Shown here: one piece after another, positions 7,970 through 16,075 of the stretch
Position numbering within the stretch: the stretch's first letter is position 1
How the letters are laid out: each line of letters begins with the position of its first letter
NCBI GenBank assembly: GCA_910576975.1
Contig: CAJTJY010000001.1
Span: 1 to 64,000 of the forward strand
Origin: an uncultured Lachnospiraceae bacterium
GTDB lineage: Bacteria; Bacillota; Clostridia; Lachnospirales; Lachnospiraceae
Reading direction: 5' to 3'
DNA length: 64,000 bases
The notes under the pieces: model-generated
What the model was told of the DNA's origin: nothing
The model's database searches: none
The model's input: the letters and a program-made list of their open reading frames with translations, nothing else
Made by a program: the position numbers and the translations under genes

Positions 7970-8855
7970 CTACTGTCCCTCCCTCCTTTTGTCTCCAATC
8001 TTCCAAAAGGGTATAAATAACGCTCTCAATCTGCTCCCTGGAATAAGATTCTGGAAAATAATTTCTTATCCGCTTTGCGGAGATAGTCACTTTCACATCT
8101 TCCTTCTCTTTCCTAATCAGAACCGCATATACCATACCTTCCGTCAATTCCCCTGTTTCACTGGATTCCCTCAACTGCTCTGCCTGTACCTTCGAAGGAA
8201 ATATACCACTGTTACCTACCGCATCCACAACCCATGCCTGTTCTTCCACTTTCAGATAAGATAATTTCTCCCCGACTATCATTGGAATCTTATTTTCATC
8301 CACATAATCTAGTAATTCCTGCACCAGTTCTGACAAACGGATATACCGCTGTACTGTCCTCCCGCTGTCCCCTGCGGCTTCACCAATGGCATCCGCCGTA
8401 TGCTTGTCCCCCTTGCTCCCCTGGTGCTTCATCGCTTCATACTTCATCCGATATGCTTTCGCCTTTTCACTAGGCAGAATATCCTCCCGCTGAATGTTTG
8501 TGTCCACCATGATAATCGTAGCTTCATCATCATTCAGGGTACGGATCAGCACCGGCATTTCTTCCAGTCCGGCAAGCTCACATGCCCGCCATCTCCTGTG
8601 CCCTGCAACCACTTCATACCCGTTTTCCGGGTGTGGGCGCACAATCCCTGGTATCAGCACCCCATACCGCTTTACACTGTCCACTGTCTCCTGCATCTTT
8701 TCATCATCCAGCACACGGAACGGATGGTCTTTGAATGTATGTAACTGGCTGAGGGGAACGGAAGTGACCGTCTCCCCTGCCCCCGCTACTGTATCCGTGC
8801 CAAACAGATCATCAAAAGATTTCAGCTTCACTTTCTCTGCACTTTTACTCTTCAT
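7950..8855 (-). CDS. parB: ParB/RepB/Spo0J-family partition protein
   Basis: A 301-residue centromere-binding protein of the partition system. The ParB N-terminal CTPase domain spans about residues 35-125, with the GHRRWRACELAGL motif and the NIQREDILPSEKA segment; a helix-turn-helix follows (TVQRYIRLSELVQELLDYVD). I chose ATG 8855 because AGGAGGTG lies seven bases upstream; a TTG at 8861 is too close to that site. It overlaps the parA end by 11 bases and repA by 20, giving a tight parA-parB-repA operon that would keep the circular form of the element stable. Confidence 0.88.
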   Translation of the reverse strand: MKSKSAEKVKLKSFDDLFGTDTVAGAGETVTSVPLSQLHTFKDHPFRVLDDEKMQETVDSVKRYGVLIPGIVRPHPENGYEVVAGHRRWRACELAGLEEMPVLIRTLNDDEATIIMVDTNIQREDILPSEKAKAYRMKYEAMKHQGSKGDKHTADAIGEAAGDSGRTVQRYIRLSELVQELLDYVDENKIPMIVGEKLSYLKVEEQAWVVDAVGNSGIFPSKVQAEQLRESSETGELTEGMVYAVLIRKEKEDVKVTISAKRIRNYFPESYSREQIESVIYTLLEDWRQKEGGTVDAGNTV

Positions 8856-9630
8856 CTGCAAGCACCTCCTGTGTCAGCGATAAATACCCTCCCGCAACAA
8901 TCCCTTTCGGATCATGGAGATAAATGCTCTTTCCCTCTGCCGTCGTTTCTGCCGCTTTTACAGACAGCGGAATACAGTTTTCAAAAATATGTACCCTCTC
9001 TCCATATACCTCGCGGATCTGCGCTGAAATGTCCCTTGCAAAGTTTGTCCTGCGGTCAACTTTCGTCAGCAGAATCCCCATAATATTAAGTGACGGGTTC
9101 AGTTTCCTCCGCACCCTCCCTATCGTCTTAATTAGCTGCTGTAACCCTTTGACCGGGAGGTAGGCTGCTTCTACTGGTATCAGCACATCGTCAGCAGCTA
9201 CAAGGGCATTTATCGTAATCATACCGAGTGAAGGCATGCAGTCTATAATTACAAAATCATACTCCCTTTTCACGCTGTCTAAATATTGACGCAATATCGT
9301 CTCCCTGCTCATAACATTTACCAGAGATGTCTCCAGTCCTGCCAGTTCAATATTTGCCGGGATAAAATCAATCCCTTCCTCATGGTGGATAATCCCCTCA
9401 CCCGGCTCTGTATCCTCGTCATTGATCACCTTTTCCATGATGTTCACCAACGTTACATCCAGTTCATCCGGTTCTTCTATCCCCAAGCTGACCGCCATAC
9501 TCCCCTGTGCATCTGCCTCTACCAATAATACTTTTTTGCCTGCCCTTGCAAGCCCAATCCCTAAATTAACACAAGTCGTGGTTTTTCCCACTCCGCCTTT
9601 CTGGTTTGCTACTGCGATAACTCTGCACAT
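8845..9630 (-). CDS. parA: ParA-family partition ATPase
   Basis: A 261-residue Walker-type ATPase that works with ParB to segregate the element. The deviant Walker A is ANQKGGVGKTTTCVNL near residues 8-23; VIIDCMPSLGMITINAL is the Walker B/switch region. The length is normal for the Soj/ParA group. It has a strong AGGAGG site before ATG 9630 and heads the parA-parB-repA genes. ParA/ParB next to RepA_N is typical of Tn1549-like elements in Clostridia. Confidence 0.9.
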   Translation of the reverse strand: MCRVIAVANQKGGVGKTTTCVNLGIGLARAGKKVLLVEADAQGSMAVSLGIEEPDELDVTLVNIMEKVINDEDTEPGEGIIHHEEGIDFIPANIELAGLETSLVNVMSRETILRQYLDSVKREYDFVIIDCMPSLGMITINALVAADDVLIPVEAAYLPVKGLQQLIKTIGRVRRKLNPSLNIMGILLTKVDRRTNFARDISAQIREVYGERVHIFENCIPLSVKAAETTAEGKSIYLHDPKGIVAGGYLSLTQEVLADEE

Positions 9631-9648
9631 ATATACTTTCCTCCTGAT

Positions 9649-9816
9649 CTATTTTTCTATCTGTTCCACTTCCGCATATGCACGGAAATACTTATCTGTT
9701 CCTTTGTTTGCAAATATCTCTGAAATCCGCAGCACACGAATCTCTTTGTTCCGTTCCATGAGCCGCTGAAACCAGTGAATATCCCTCTTTGTCCCCTGCA
9801 TCCTAATTTTCAGCAT
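9649..9816 (-). CDS. Small DUF3970-like protein
   Basis: Fifty-five residues beginning MLKIRMQGTKRDIHWF, with FANKGTDKYFRAYAEVE near the end. This resembles the small DUF3970 (YvzF-like) family, whose role is unknown; the assignment is from memory. The ATG at 9816 is chosen because TGGAGGAT precedes it; upstream in-frame starts lie inside the previous gene without a ribosome site. It overlaps the previous gene by 14 bases and is followed by parA 18 bases later, so it belongs to the same operon. Confidence 0.6.
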   Translation of the reverse strand: MLKIRMQGTKRDIHWFQRLMERNKEIRVLRISEIFANKGTDKYFRAYAEVEQIEK

Positions 9817-10273
9817 ATAAATCCTCCATATCCATGTAAAAACAGTATTCTGGATAACGAATCTTGACTGCCTCCCAAAAGTACCTAGCATAACCGCAGC
9901 AGAACAAGTCCTCCACCGTATAACGCTGGCACTCTTTCAGTTGTTCCTCCGCATCCTCGCTGTCAAAGACGCTGGGCGTTCCATTGCAATAAAGATTAAA
10001 TGCCATGCGTACAATCTTAGTGCTGCCGCTAGTCTGCCACCCATCCCCTAAACACTCTGTTTTTACACATCCAGATTTGAAATCATAAATCCTGTCTACA
10101 TTAACCCTTGTATCTCTGTCGATCCCAAGACAATATACCAATGCTTTATGGTACTCATCCTGATATCTGCATTTCTGCAGATATGCATTAAAAAACTTCT
10201 TATGTTCTTCATTCTTGAAAGTAATTGTGCGAGTATCTCTTTTCCTTGCACCTGTCGCTGTATTTACCGTCAT
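9803..10273 (-). CDS. DUF6075-like element protein
   Basis: A 156-residue soluble protein with no catalytic motif that I recognise. The stretch from RTITFKNEEHKKFFNAYL through YHKALVYCLGIDRDTR and then ECLGDGWQTSGS resembles DUF6075 proteins that I recall from Lachnospiraceae conjugative elements beside parA. AAGGAGGAC precedes ATG 10273. It is 12 bases downstream of the HTH-like gene and overlaps the next small gene. The function is unknown. Confidence 0.6.
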   Translation of the reverse strand: MTVNTATGARKRDTRTITFKNEEHKKFFNAYLQKCRYQDEYHKALVYCLGIDRDTRVNVDRIYDFKSGCVKTECLGDGWQTSGSTKIVRMAFNLYCNGTPSVFDSEDAEEQLKECQRYTVEDLFCCGYARYFWEAVKIRYPEYCFYMDMEDLYAEN

Positions 10274-10285
10274 AACTTGTCCTCC

Positions 10286-10777
10286 TTATCCGATTTCTTT
10301 TCCTGACTGTTCCGCCACTTTTTCCAAATATAACTTATCTAAAAACTCTCTCTGAATTGCCTTACTCTGCATTTCCCATTCCCCGCGATATCCATAGCTA
10401 CTATTCCATAGCTGTTCCGCTTCATTCCTTCTAAGATGCCAATATAGCTTACCCCTCCTGTCAATTTCCGGCTTTTTTATCTCCTGCGCGGCACTTTTCA
10501 GGTCAAAAAAACTCCAGACAGATATGTCCAATGCAACTGCAATCTTACACATAGCATACACAGGTATCTTATTCGCAGCCCAAACTTTAGATTTCGCAAA
10601 CCATTTACACACCGTCCCCATCGGGGAACCTGTGACCTTACAAATCCATTCATTCTTGCCTTTCCTTTTGATACCGCTATTTCTAATCGCTTCATTTATC
10701 CTTACGATTAAATCTTCTTTACCCGCCCTCTCATGCACTTCTAGCAATCTTATAACATCCTTCTCAAACTCCTTCAT
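10286..10777 (-). CDS. HTH-like protein at the element end
   Basis: A 163-residue protein with an N-terminal region that reads like a helix-turn-helix of XRE type: ICKVTGSPMGTVCKWFAK, then KIPVYAMCKIAVALDISVWSFFDL. The C-terminal half is charged and unassigned (GKLYWHLRRNEAEQLWNSSYGY). GGGGAGTG precedes ATG 10777. As first gene of the leftward operon at the element border it may regulate the rep/par genes, but this is inferred from position only. Confidence 0.6.
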   Translation of the reverse strand: MKEFEKDVIRLLEVHERAGKEDLIVRINEAIRNSGIKRKGKNEWICKVTGSPMGTVCKWFAKSKVWAANKIPVYAMCKIAVALDISVWSFFDLKSAAQEIKKPEIDRRGKLYWHLRRNEAEQLWNSSYGYRGEWEMQSKAIQREFLDKLYLEKVAEQSGKEIG

Positions 10778-10929
10778 CTTATATCACTCCCCGAAACATC
10801 ATAATCCCTTTTCTGCTATTGGGAGCTACACTCCCAAACCCTTGTGGATTCGTGCCGCCAGTTACCCAAAAAGCGGCTAACTGGCAACCCGAATTTGCTT
10901 TCAATGCCGACATTTATGTGTTATACTTT

Positions 10930-11030
10930 TTGTAACGTTACTTGTCTTATTTTCAGGTGTAGAAAACCTGCTGAAATGAAAATGGACTAAGCAGAATCCC
11001 CTGTTTTTCAAGGTTTTTCTAACTTAGTCC
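10930..11030. other. Probable element terminus with palindromes
   Basis: The gap 10778-11018 carries several symmetric motifs: GCCAGTTA/TAACTGGC at about 10858-10885, the perfect palindrome GTAACGTTAC near 10930, CAGGT..ACCTG near 10955, and GGACTAAG/CTTAGTCC at 10984-11030. The last overlaps the aberrant 3' end of the S8 peptidase gene. Recombinase arm sites and the att core would be expected here. The exact junction cannot be set without the other end. Confidence 0.45.
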
Positions 11031-12635
11031 TATTATATCAGCATCATACAGATATGGATCATTCCCCTCCACAATCCCCCACTGCATCAAAAGCGCCGCG
11101 CTCCCGGTTACAAACGGCGTCGCCATTGAAGTCCCGCTGCGCACCGCATATCCGCCGCCAGGCGCCGCAGAACGAATCTCCACCCCGGGCGCTGCCAGGT
11201 CTGGTTTCACCTGATTTGTCTGCCTGGTGAAGCCTCTGCCAGAAAACTCTGCAAGTTGGTTATACCGCGCATCATAGGCAGCCACCGAAATCACTTTTTC
11301 CGCCGTGGAAGGAATGGTTAGCGTAGTCTCCTCCACGGGATAGAGAAACCCCGTCCCCTGATTTAGCACTGCCTGACCTGGAAGCCAAAGATCATAATTC
11401 CCGCTGATGATCCGTTCTGGAACCAGCACCACCCTCCAAACCCCTTCGTCAATATAAGACTGAGACGGAAGAAAATCGATATACATTTCCTGATACAAGT
11501 TATACGGACTGGGTTCCCCATAATAAAGCAAAATCTCCGTCTGTCCCATGATAAATCTCTGGGGGCCCTGAATCTGGCGAATCGGACCGATGCTTTTCCC
11601 AGAGGGATGAATCAGTAAAATATCATACTCATCCACATAAGATTTCCAGATCTGCAGGCTCAGGGCGGTTTCATAATTTCCAACGCCAAGTTCTATTTCC
11701 TGTTGCCGTCCTTCCTTAAGAATTCCAGACGTATGCCCCCTCGCCGTGCCCTCATTCCCAGTTCCAACAGAGATTGACGTTTTCCAATAATTTGACATAT
11801 CATTGATATACGTTTCCAGCAATGCCGTCCCACTGTGGGAACCATAATTATTCCCAAAGCTGATATTCACCGCCATGGGCATTTGAAGCTCTAAGGACTT
11901 ATTTACCACATAGTCAAGACCGCGCATCAGCTGCGTAGTTCTTGGAAACCCATTGCGGTCTGCCGTTCCAAGTTTGACGATCAGAAGCGGGCTCTCATAT
12001 GCCACTCCCTTATTGACGCCGCCAGATGCCCTTCCATTTCCTGCGGCAATTCCCGCCACATGGGTTCCATGTCCAGAAGTGTCCCTGCTTGGCACGATCT
12101 GAAAACGCTCCTGCTCACTTTCCACTTTCAACGCCTGATTGATTTCCTCCGTGGAAAACTCCCGATCCAAGGTCTCATCGTACAAGGCAAGAATCCTAGT
12201 GCTTCCATCTGCATTCCGAAAATCAGGGTGACTATAATCAATTCCAGAATCTAAAATCGCTACAATCACCCCTTTTCCTGTCAAATTATAACGGGCGTCC
12301 TGCAACGGCGGGATGCAAGACGCCCGTTTGCCCTCCCGCACGGCAAAATACATGCGTTTTGGCTTTTCAACATATTCTACTTCCACTGCTTTTGCCACCT
12401 GGTCCATGGCAGACTCTGGCACGTTTAATATGGCATACTCATTGCTAAGCTCTTCCACCTTGATCTCTGGATTTTCTCTCGATAGGCGGTTAATATCGCC
12501 AGAATATTTCACAATCAGTTCCCATCGATTCTCTTGAGGCTCATAACCGACGCCCAGGTTTAACGATTTTTCCCGTTCCCGCTCCGTGGCGTTGAGGGCA
12601 AGATTCAAAAGATTTTCAAATTTTTCACTTTCCAT
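11019..12635 (-). CDS. S8 (subtilisin-like) peptidase, C-terminus truncated by the element
   Basis: A 538-residue serine protease of the Csp-like group found in Clostridia, with no obvious signal peptide. The catalytic triad is visible: Asp129 in ILDSGIDYSHPDF, His189 in GHGTHVAG, Ser503 in GTSMATPF. A large insert lies between His and Ser. After GNDPYLY the protein ends abruptly with DADIIGLS and a stop inside a palindromic sequence; family members that I recall continue about 30-50 residues from that point. The 3' end was therefore probably replaced when the mobile element inserted. All catalytic residues remain, so activity is possible. AT-richness rises exactly at the end. Confidence 0.85.
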   Translation of the reverse strand: MESEKFENLLNLALNATEREREKSLNLGVGYEPQENRWELIVKYSGDINRLSRENPEIKVEELSNEYAILNVPESAMDQVAKAVEVEYVEKPKRMYFAVREGKRASCIPPLQDARYNLTGKGVIVAILDSGIDYSHPDFRNADGSTRILALYDETLDREFSTEEINQALKVESEQERFQIVPSRDTSGHGTHVAGIAAGNGRASGGVNKGVAYESPLLIVKLGTADRNGFPRTTQLMRGLDYVVNKSLELQMPMAVNISFGNNYGSHSGTALLETYINDMSNYWKTSISVGTGNEGTARGHTSGILKEGRQQEIELGVGNYETALSLQIWKSYVDEYDILLIHPSGKSIGPIRQIQGPQRFIMGQTEILLYYGEPSPYNLYQEMYIDFLPSQSYIDEGVWRVVLVPERIISGNYDLWLPGQAVLNQGTGFLYPVEETTLTIPSTAEKVISVAAYDARYNQLAEFSGRGFTRQTNQVKPDLAAPGVEIRSAAPGGGYAVRSGTSMATPFVTGSAALLMQWGIVEGNDPYLYDADIIGLS

Positions 12636-12721
12636 GACATTTCATCCCGCATCTCGTTTTTATATTATATAAGGAATTGCGAAATCTTATACCCTCTTGG
12701 GCATCCCATTATGACTTGATC

Positions 12722-13990
12722 TCATTTCTGCCGCACCATGCCCTCGCTGTCAATTTCTGCGCCAAAAGAAATATCTGTGATCTGCTGGCAGAGCCCGTTT
12801 GCCTCCTCAAGTTCCATTTCCTTGGTTTTTGCCCCCGTGGCAGAGGCTGGAATCAGCTGAAGAACAGCCTGATGATCCGCAGTTACCCTGACTTTCAATA
12901 ATACAGTGGCGGCAATTTCCTGATTGAAGATATAATTCCCCAAACTATATACAATCGGCTTGCCATTGTAATATTCAATTCCCTGGAGCACATGGGGATG
13001 TGCGCCGACTACCAAATCCGCCCCTGCGTCAATATACTCCTTGGCAAGCTGTCTTTGATAGTCTTCCGGCGTATCGGATTTTTCCACGCCCCAATGGACA
13101 TACACGGTAAGAAAATCACATTGCTGCCTTGCTTGTTGAACCGCCTCCGTTAACAGCTTGCTGTCATAGGTACAAAACATTCCAGGCTGTTGATTTTCCA
13201 CGTTCCAGTCTATCACCGGAATCACCCTGGACGCCGCAAGGAATCCAAAATTCTTCTGCCCCGCCTGGACGATATAAGGCTGCATCGCACGTTCTCTTGA
13301 AGCCCCTGCCCCTATATAAGCAATCCCTGCGCTATCCAGCGCTTCAAACGAATCCATGAGCGCTTCTGTGCCGTAATCCAATGCATGGTTATTGGCAAGG
13401 GTTACCACGTCTAATCCCAGCTCTTTCAAGATCGCGGTGTAGGATGGATCGACACGAAAATTAAACTGCTTGTCTGGAGCCTTAGTTCCCGCTGTAGAAA
13501 ATGGAAATTCCTGATTTGCCATGGCGATATCTGCATCCTTCATCATTGCAAGAAGCCTTTCTGAGATAATGCCGTCGATCCCAAGGCTTCTATAATTGTC
13601 CTGAACATATGGGCTAAGATAGATATCACCCGCAAATACAAGAGTCACTTCCCCAGAGTCTATCCCTGTCTCCTGGCCGCTTTCCCCTGTTTTTCCCTCC
13701 GCTTGTCCCTCGCTGTTCTCCCCTGTGTTTTCTCCTACCTGTCCCTGGCTGCTTTGCCCTGCGTCTTCTTCTGCCTGTCCCTGACCGTCCCCTGCTGCCT
13801 CTTGCGGCTTCTCTAAAACTTCCATCGTATGCGCTTCCTTTAGATCATCGTCCTGCATGAGCCGTTCCCAGGAGCTTGCTTCCTTTGCCTCGTCCCCCTG
13901 ACTTGGGACGTATGCCCAAAAGAACAGCCCTGCGCCAATCAAGACAAGAATCACCAGTGAAACCAATGTCGCCCGCGCCTGTTTTTTCAT
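12722..13990 (-). CDS. CapA family protein (poly-gamma-glutamate capsule type)
   Basis: A 422-residue membrane-anchored protein: one N-terminal transmembrane segment (residues 9-27), then a low-complexity linker rich in Gly, Glu, Gln and Ser to about residue 110, then the CapA metallophosphatase-like domain. Motifs: VTLVFAGDIYLSPYV, DVVTLANNHALDYG, VYVHWGVE and DLVVGAHPHVLQGIEYY, carrying the Asp, Asn-His and His residues of this fold. The family includes CapA/PgsA involved in poly-gamma-glutamate export, but many solo members have no known substrate. GGGAGG precedes ATG 13990. There is no capBC nearby, so a capsule role is doubtful. Confidence 0.8.
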   Translation of the reverse strand: MKKQARATLVSLVILVLIGAGLFFWAYVPSQGDEAKEASSWERLMQDDDLKEAHTMEVLEKPQEAAGDGQGQAEEDAGQSSQGQVGENTGENSEGQAEGKTGESGQETGIDSGEVTLVFAGDIYLSPYVQDNYRSLGIDGIISERLLAMMKDADIAMANQEFPFSTAGTKAPDKQFNFRVDPSYTAILKELGLDVVTLANNHALDYGTEALMDSFEALDSAGIAYIGAGASRERAMQPYIVQAGQKNFGFLAASRVIPVIDWNVENQQPGMFCTYDSKLLTEAVQQARQQCDFLTVYVHWGVEKSDTPEDYQRQLAKEYIDAGADLVVGAHPHVLQGIEYYNGKPIVYSLGNYIFNQEIAATVLLKVRVTADHQAVLQLIPASATGAKTKEMELEEANGLCQQITDISFGAEIDSEGMVRQK

Positions 13991-14130
13991 CTGCCAACCT
14001 CCCTGAATCCTTCGCTTTAGGTCATATTATATCATTGATTTTTGGCACTAGCAATGATATAATTCTGACAGGCATAATGTGAGACCATGTCACACAATGC
14101 ACAAATTATTTTTTAAGAGGAGGTTTTCTT

Positions 14131-14595
14131 GTGGCAACATGGCAAATCGTATTAATTGTAATTGCCGTCATTCTCCTGGCCGCAGTTATTGCGCTTTACA
14201 TACTTGGTAAAAAAGCACAGAAGAAAAAGGAAGAGCAGGATGCACAGATTGCTGCTGCTGCACAGACGGTATCGATGCTGATTATTGATAAGAAACATAT
14301 GAAGCTATCAGAAGCAGGGCTCCCTGCCGCCGTCTTAGCGCAAACGCCAAAGCTGATGCGTCGTTCCAAAATGCCTATCGTAAAAGCAAAAGTGGGACCA
14401 AGGATTATGACTTTCATCTGCGACAGCGCGATATTCGACAGCATCCCGACCAAAAAAGAAGTGAAAGCCGTAGTCAGCGGGCTTTATATTACGAGTGTCA
14501 AAGGGCTGCGCGGCGGCAATGAGCCAGCGCCTGAAAAGAAAGGCAAGTTCTGGTCAAGGTTCAAACTAGCAAAAAAAGCGCGCCAAGGCAAATGA
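14131..14595 (+). CDS. Conserved membrane-anchored protein of unknown function
   Basis: A 154-residue protein with a single N-terminal membrane segment (residues 5-26), a short charged coil (KKAQKKKEEQDAQIAAAAQT) and a compact soluble domain with KMPIVKAKVGPRIMTFICDS, ending in a very basic tail. The start is GTG 14131, behind AGAGGAGG. I do not recognise a named family. It is monocistronic: CapA is divergent upstream and the superoxide reductase gene is convergent downstream, beyond three palindromic repeats. Confidence 0.7.
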   Translation: MATWQIVLIVIAVILLAAVIALYILGKKAQKKKEEQDAQIAAAAQTVSMLIIDKKHMKLSEAGLPAAVLAQTPKLMRRSKMPIVKAKVGPRIMTFICDSAIFDSIPTKKEVKAVVSGLYITSVKGLRGGNEPAPEKKGKFWSRFKLAKKARQGK

Positions 14596-14644
14596 AAGCA
14601 CGGCGCGCAATTTCCATCAAGTTTCTTATCTTATAGCTAATTTC

Positions 14645-14728
14645 AATATAATTGCCTATAAGGATCTGGTTGTTAAGGGTCCATTTTCGTTGCAGGCAAT
14701 TAAGACCTTTAACAACCTAATCTTATAT
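14645..14728. repeat. Palindromic repeat type D, copy 1
   Basis: Imperfect inverted repeat: TATAAGGATCTGGTTGTTAA on the left pairs with TTAACAACCTAATCTTATA on the right around a ~25-base loop. A related copy with the same spacing lies at 48008-48083. This copy sits just past the stop of the plus-strand gene at 14595, so it may work as a terminator. Confidence 0.6.
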
Positions 14729-14730
14729 TT

Positions 14731-14909
14731 GAGTTTCCGCATTTTGCAATTCATAGCGCCAAAAGGTTTCCATCACAAAGTGATGAAAACACTTTGCACA
14801 TAAAAGCGCTCTGAAAAGCTAGCTTTTCAAGCGCTTTTTGTGCAAGATGTCTATGCTGCCAAAGGCAGCAAGACCTTTTGGCGTTATGAATTGCAAAATG
14901 CGGAAACTC
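14731..14909. repeat. Cloverleaf palindromic repeat type A, copy 1
   Basis: A 179-base element. An outer stem of about 35 bases (14731-14767 with 14872-14909) encloses three internal hairpins: CATCAC/GTGATG with loop AAA; a long one with GCACA/TGTGC, AAAAGCGCT/AGCGCTTTT and GAAAAGC/GCTTTTC; and GCTGCC/GGCAGC with loop AAA. The drawn fold is a four-way cloverleaf. Its inverse copy is at 15456-15634. It carries no credible gene; short open frames inside it are products of the palindrome. Confidence 0.85.
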
Positions 14910-14930
14910 AAAAATCTTATAAGAGAACAA

Positions 14931-15033
14931 AAGGAGCTGTTGCAAAATAGCCGTTATATACAAAATATGGTATTCAGAACCTAAGAATCTTATCCATATA
15001 ATGTATCTAAGCTGCATTTTGCGACAGCCCTTT
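14931..15033. repeat. Palindromic repeat type B, copy 1
   Basis: A 103-base imperfect palindrome with ends AAGGAGCTGTTGCA and TGCGACAGCCCTTT and an inner TATATACAAAATATGG pairing with CCATATAATGTAT. It matches 19668-19770 in the same orientation and length, about 80 percent identical by eye. It lies 18 bases past the minus-strand stop at 15051 and could terminate that gene, because the minus strand reads a GC-rich stem followed by T. Confidence 0.75.
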
Positions 15034-15050
15034 TTGTCATGACCCAGTTC

Positions 15051-15416
15051 TTATTTGGATTTCCACAATCCATGCAGGTTGCAATATGCATATGCCGCCA
15101 CAACCTGATCCCCGGAGCACAGATTAAACTCCGCTTCAGGCTTATCTTCAGGCTTAAGCAGTCTCAAATGCCCGCCCTGGCTTGTCTCTAAATAAATCCA
15201 CATGATATAGTGTTCTTCTAGCATCGGATGTTCCAGCTCTCCCACCTTAACTTGCACCTTGTCGCCGTTTTGCACAACCAATGGCACATGCTTCTCACCC
15301 GAAGCATCAACGGTATTTGCCTGCAATTCCTCAAACGTCTTCTCGCCTGCATGTTCTCCTGGAATCATCTCCATTGCCACGCTCAGGCACTTACTACACT
15401 TATAAAACTTCATCAT
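15051..15416 (-). CDS. Superoxide reductase (desulfoferrodoxin family)
   Basis: A 121-residue cytoplasmic iron protein that reduces superoxide to peroxide in anaerobes, using rubredoxin-type donors. The C-terminal centre II ligands are visible: EKHVPLV, HPMLEEHYI and CNLHGLW, giving the expected His4-Cys set. The N-terminus has a CSKC pair (FYKCSKCLSV), but the second cysteine pair of a desulforedoxin domain is absent, so centre I cannot form in the usual way. AAGGAGGTC precedes ATG 15416. The gene stands alone and is flanked on both sides by type A cloverleaf repeats in inverted orientation. Confidence 0.85.
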   Translation of the reverse strand: MMKFYKCSKCLSVAMEMIPGEHAGEKTFEELQANTVDASGEKHVPLVVQNGDKVQVKVGELEHPMLEEHYIMWIYLETSQGGHLRLLKPEDKPEAEFNLCSGDQVVAAYAYCNLHGLWKSK

Positions 15417-15455
15417 TCTTTGACCTCCTTCAATTTGTCAATCTACTTACTGTTT

Positions 15456-15634
15456 GAGTTTCCCCATTTTGTAATTCATAGTGACAAAAGGTCTTGCTGC
15501 CTTTGGCAGCATAGACATCTTGTACAAAAAGTGCTTGAAAAGCCAGCTTTTCAGAGCGCTTTTATGTGCAAAGTGTTTTCATCGCTTTGTGATGGAAACC
15601 TTTTGTCACTATGAATTACAAAATGGGGAAAATC
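15456..15634. repeat. Cloverleaf palindromic repeat type A, copy 2 (inverted)
   Basis: The same 179-base element as 14731-14909 but in reverse orientation; the interior is over 90 percent identical by eye. The outer stem differs at several places and the differences are matched on the other arm (for example CCGC/GCGG in copy 1, CCCC/GGGG here; GCAATTC/GAATTGC there, GTAATTC/GAATTAC here). It occupies much of the 15417-15782 gap upstream of two divergent genes. The rest of that gap shows no gene. Confidence 0.85.
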
Positions 15635-15782
15635 GAAACTTACTGCCATTGAGAGTATTCCCAAAAATCTCGTAAATATCACACGCCATTGCACAAACGA
15701 AATATGCCGTCCTATGATGTTGCATAATTCTTGCCTTGGTTTCGCATACTAACCAAAAACAACTACCGAAAGGAGATTTTCT

Positions 15783-16064
15783 ATGAGTTACAAGCGCGCA
15801 AAAAATATTTACGATGATGGAAACATCCCCGACAGCGACCTTCCAGAAAGAACAAGTTCCTCTCAGGGAGATGATCATACAAAAACGAAACTCAGAAATG
15901 GATATGGCAGCTACGCCCAGAATGGTTTTCCTTTCAATTCTGTCAAAAACACTGGAAATCATTCAGACGGCTCTCCCAGCCAGGCTCCCCTTGCCTGGAC
16001 CACGCCGCCTGCGCTGCCATCAGAGGCTGACAGGCCTATCTCTGACTCTTTTGAAATGCTATAG
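15783..16064 (+). CDS. Small disordered protein of unknown function upstream of eda
   Basis: A 93-residue frame from ATG 15783 with a good AAAGGAG site, ending 11 bases before eda. The product is polar, rich in Ser, Asp, Pro and Asn, with no hydrophobic segment and no family that I recognise. The ribosome site and tight spacing to eda favour a real gene; the low-complexity composition and an overlapping minus-strand frame argue for caution. It could also be a translated leader of the eda-kinase operon. Confidence 0.45.
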   Translation: MSYKRAKNIYDDGNIPDSDLPERTSSSQGDDHTKTKLRNGYGSYAQNGFPFNSVKNTGNHSDGSPSQAPLAWTTPPALPSEADRPISDSFEML

Positions 16065-16075
16065 GAGGATTTGCC

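Noticed and set aside
14751..15017. 88-codon minus-strand frame
   Set aside because: It lies almost wholly within palindromic repeats A and B and the peptide reflects the palindrome; a similar frame appears in the other copy at 15228-15614.
15609..15962. 117-codon minus-strand frame opposite the gene at 15783
   Set aside because: It starts without a ribosome site and runs into repeat A copy 2; the plus-strand frame has AAAGGAG and fits the eda operon.
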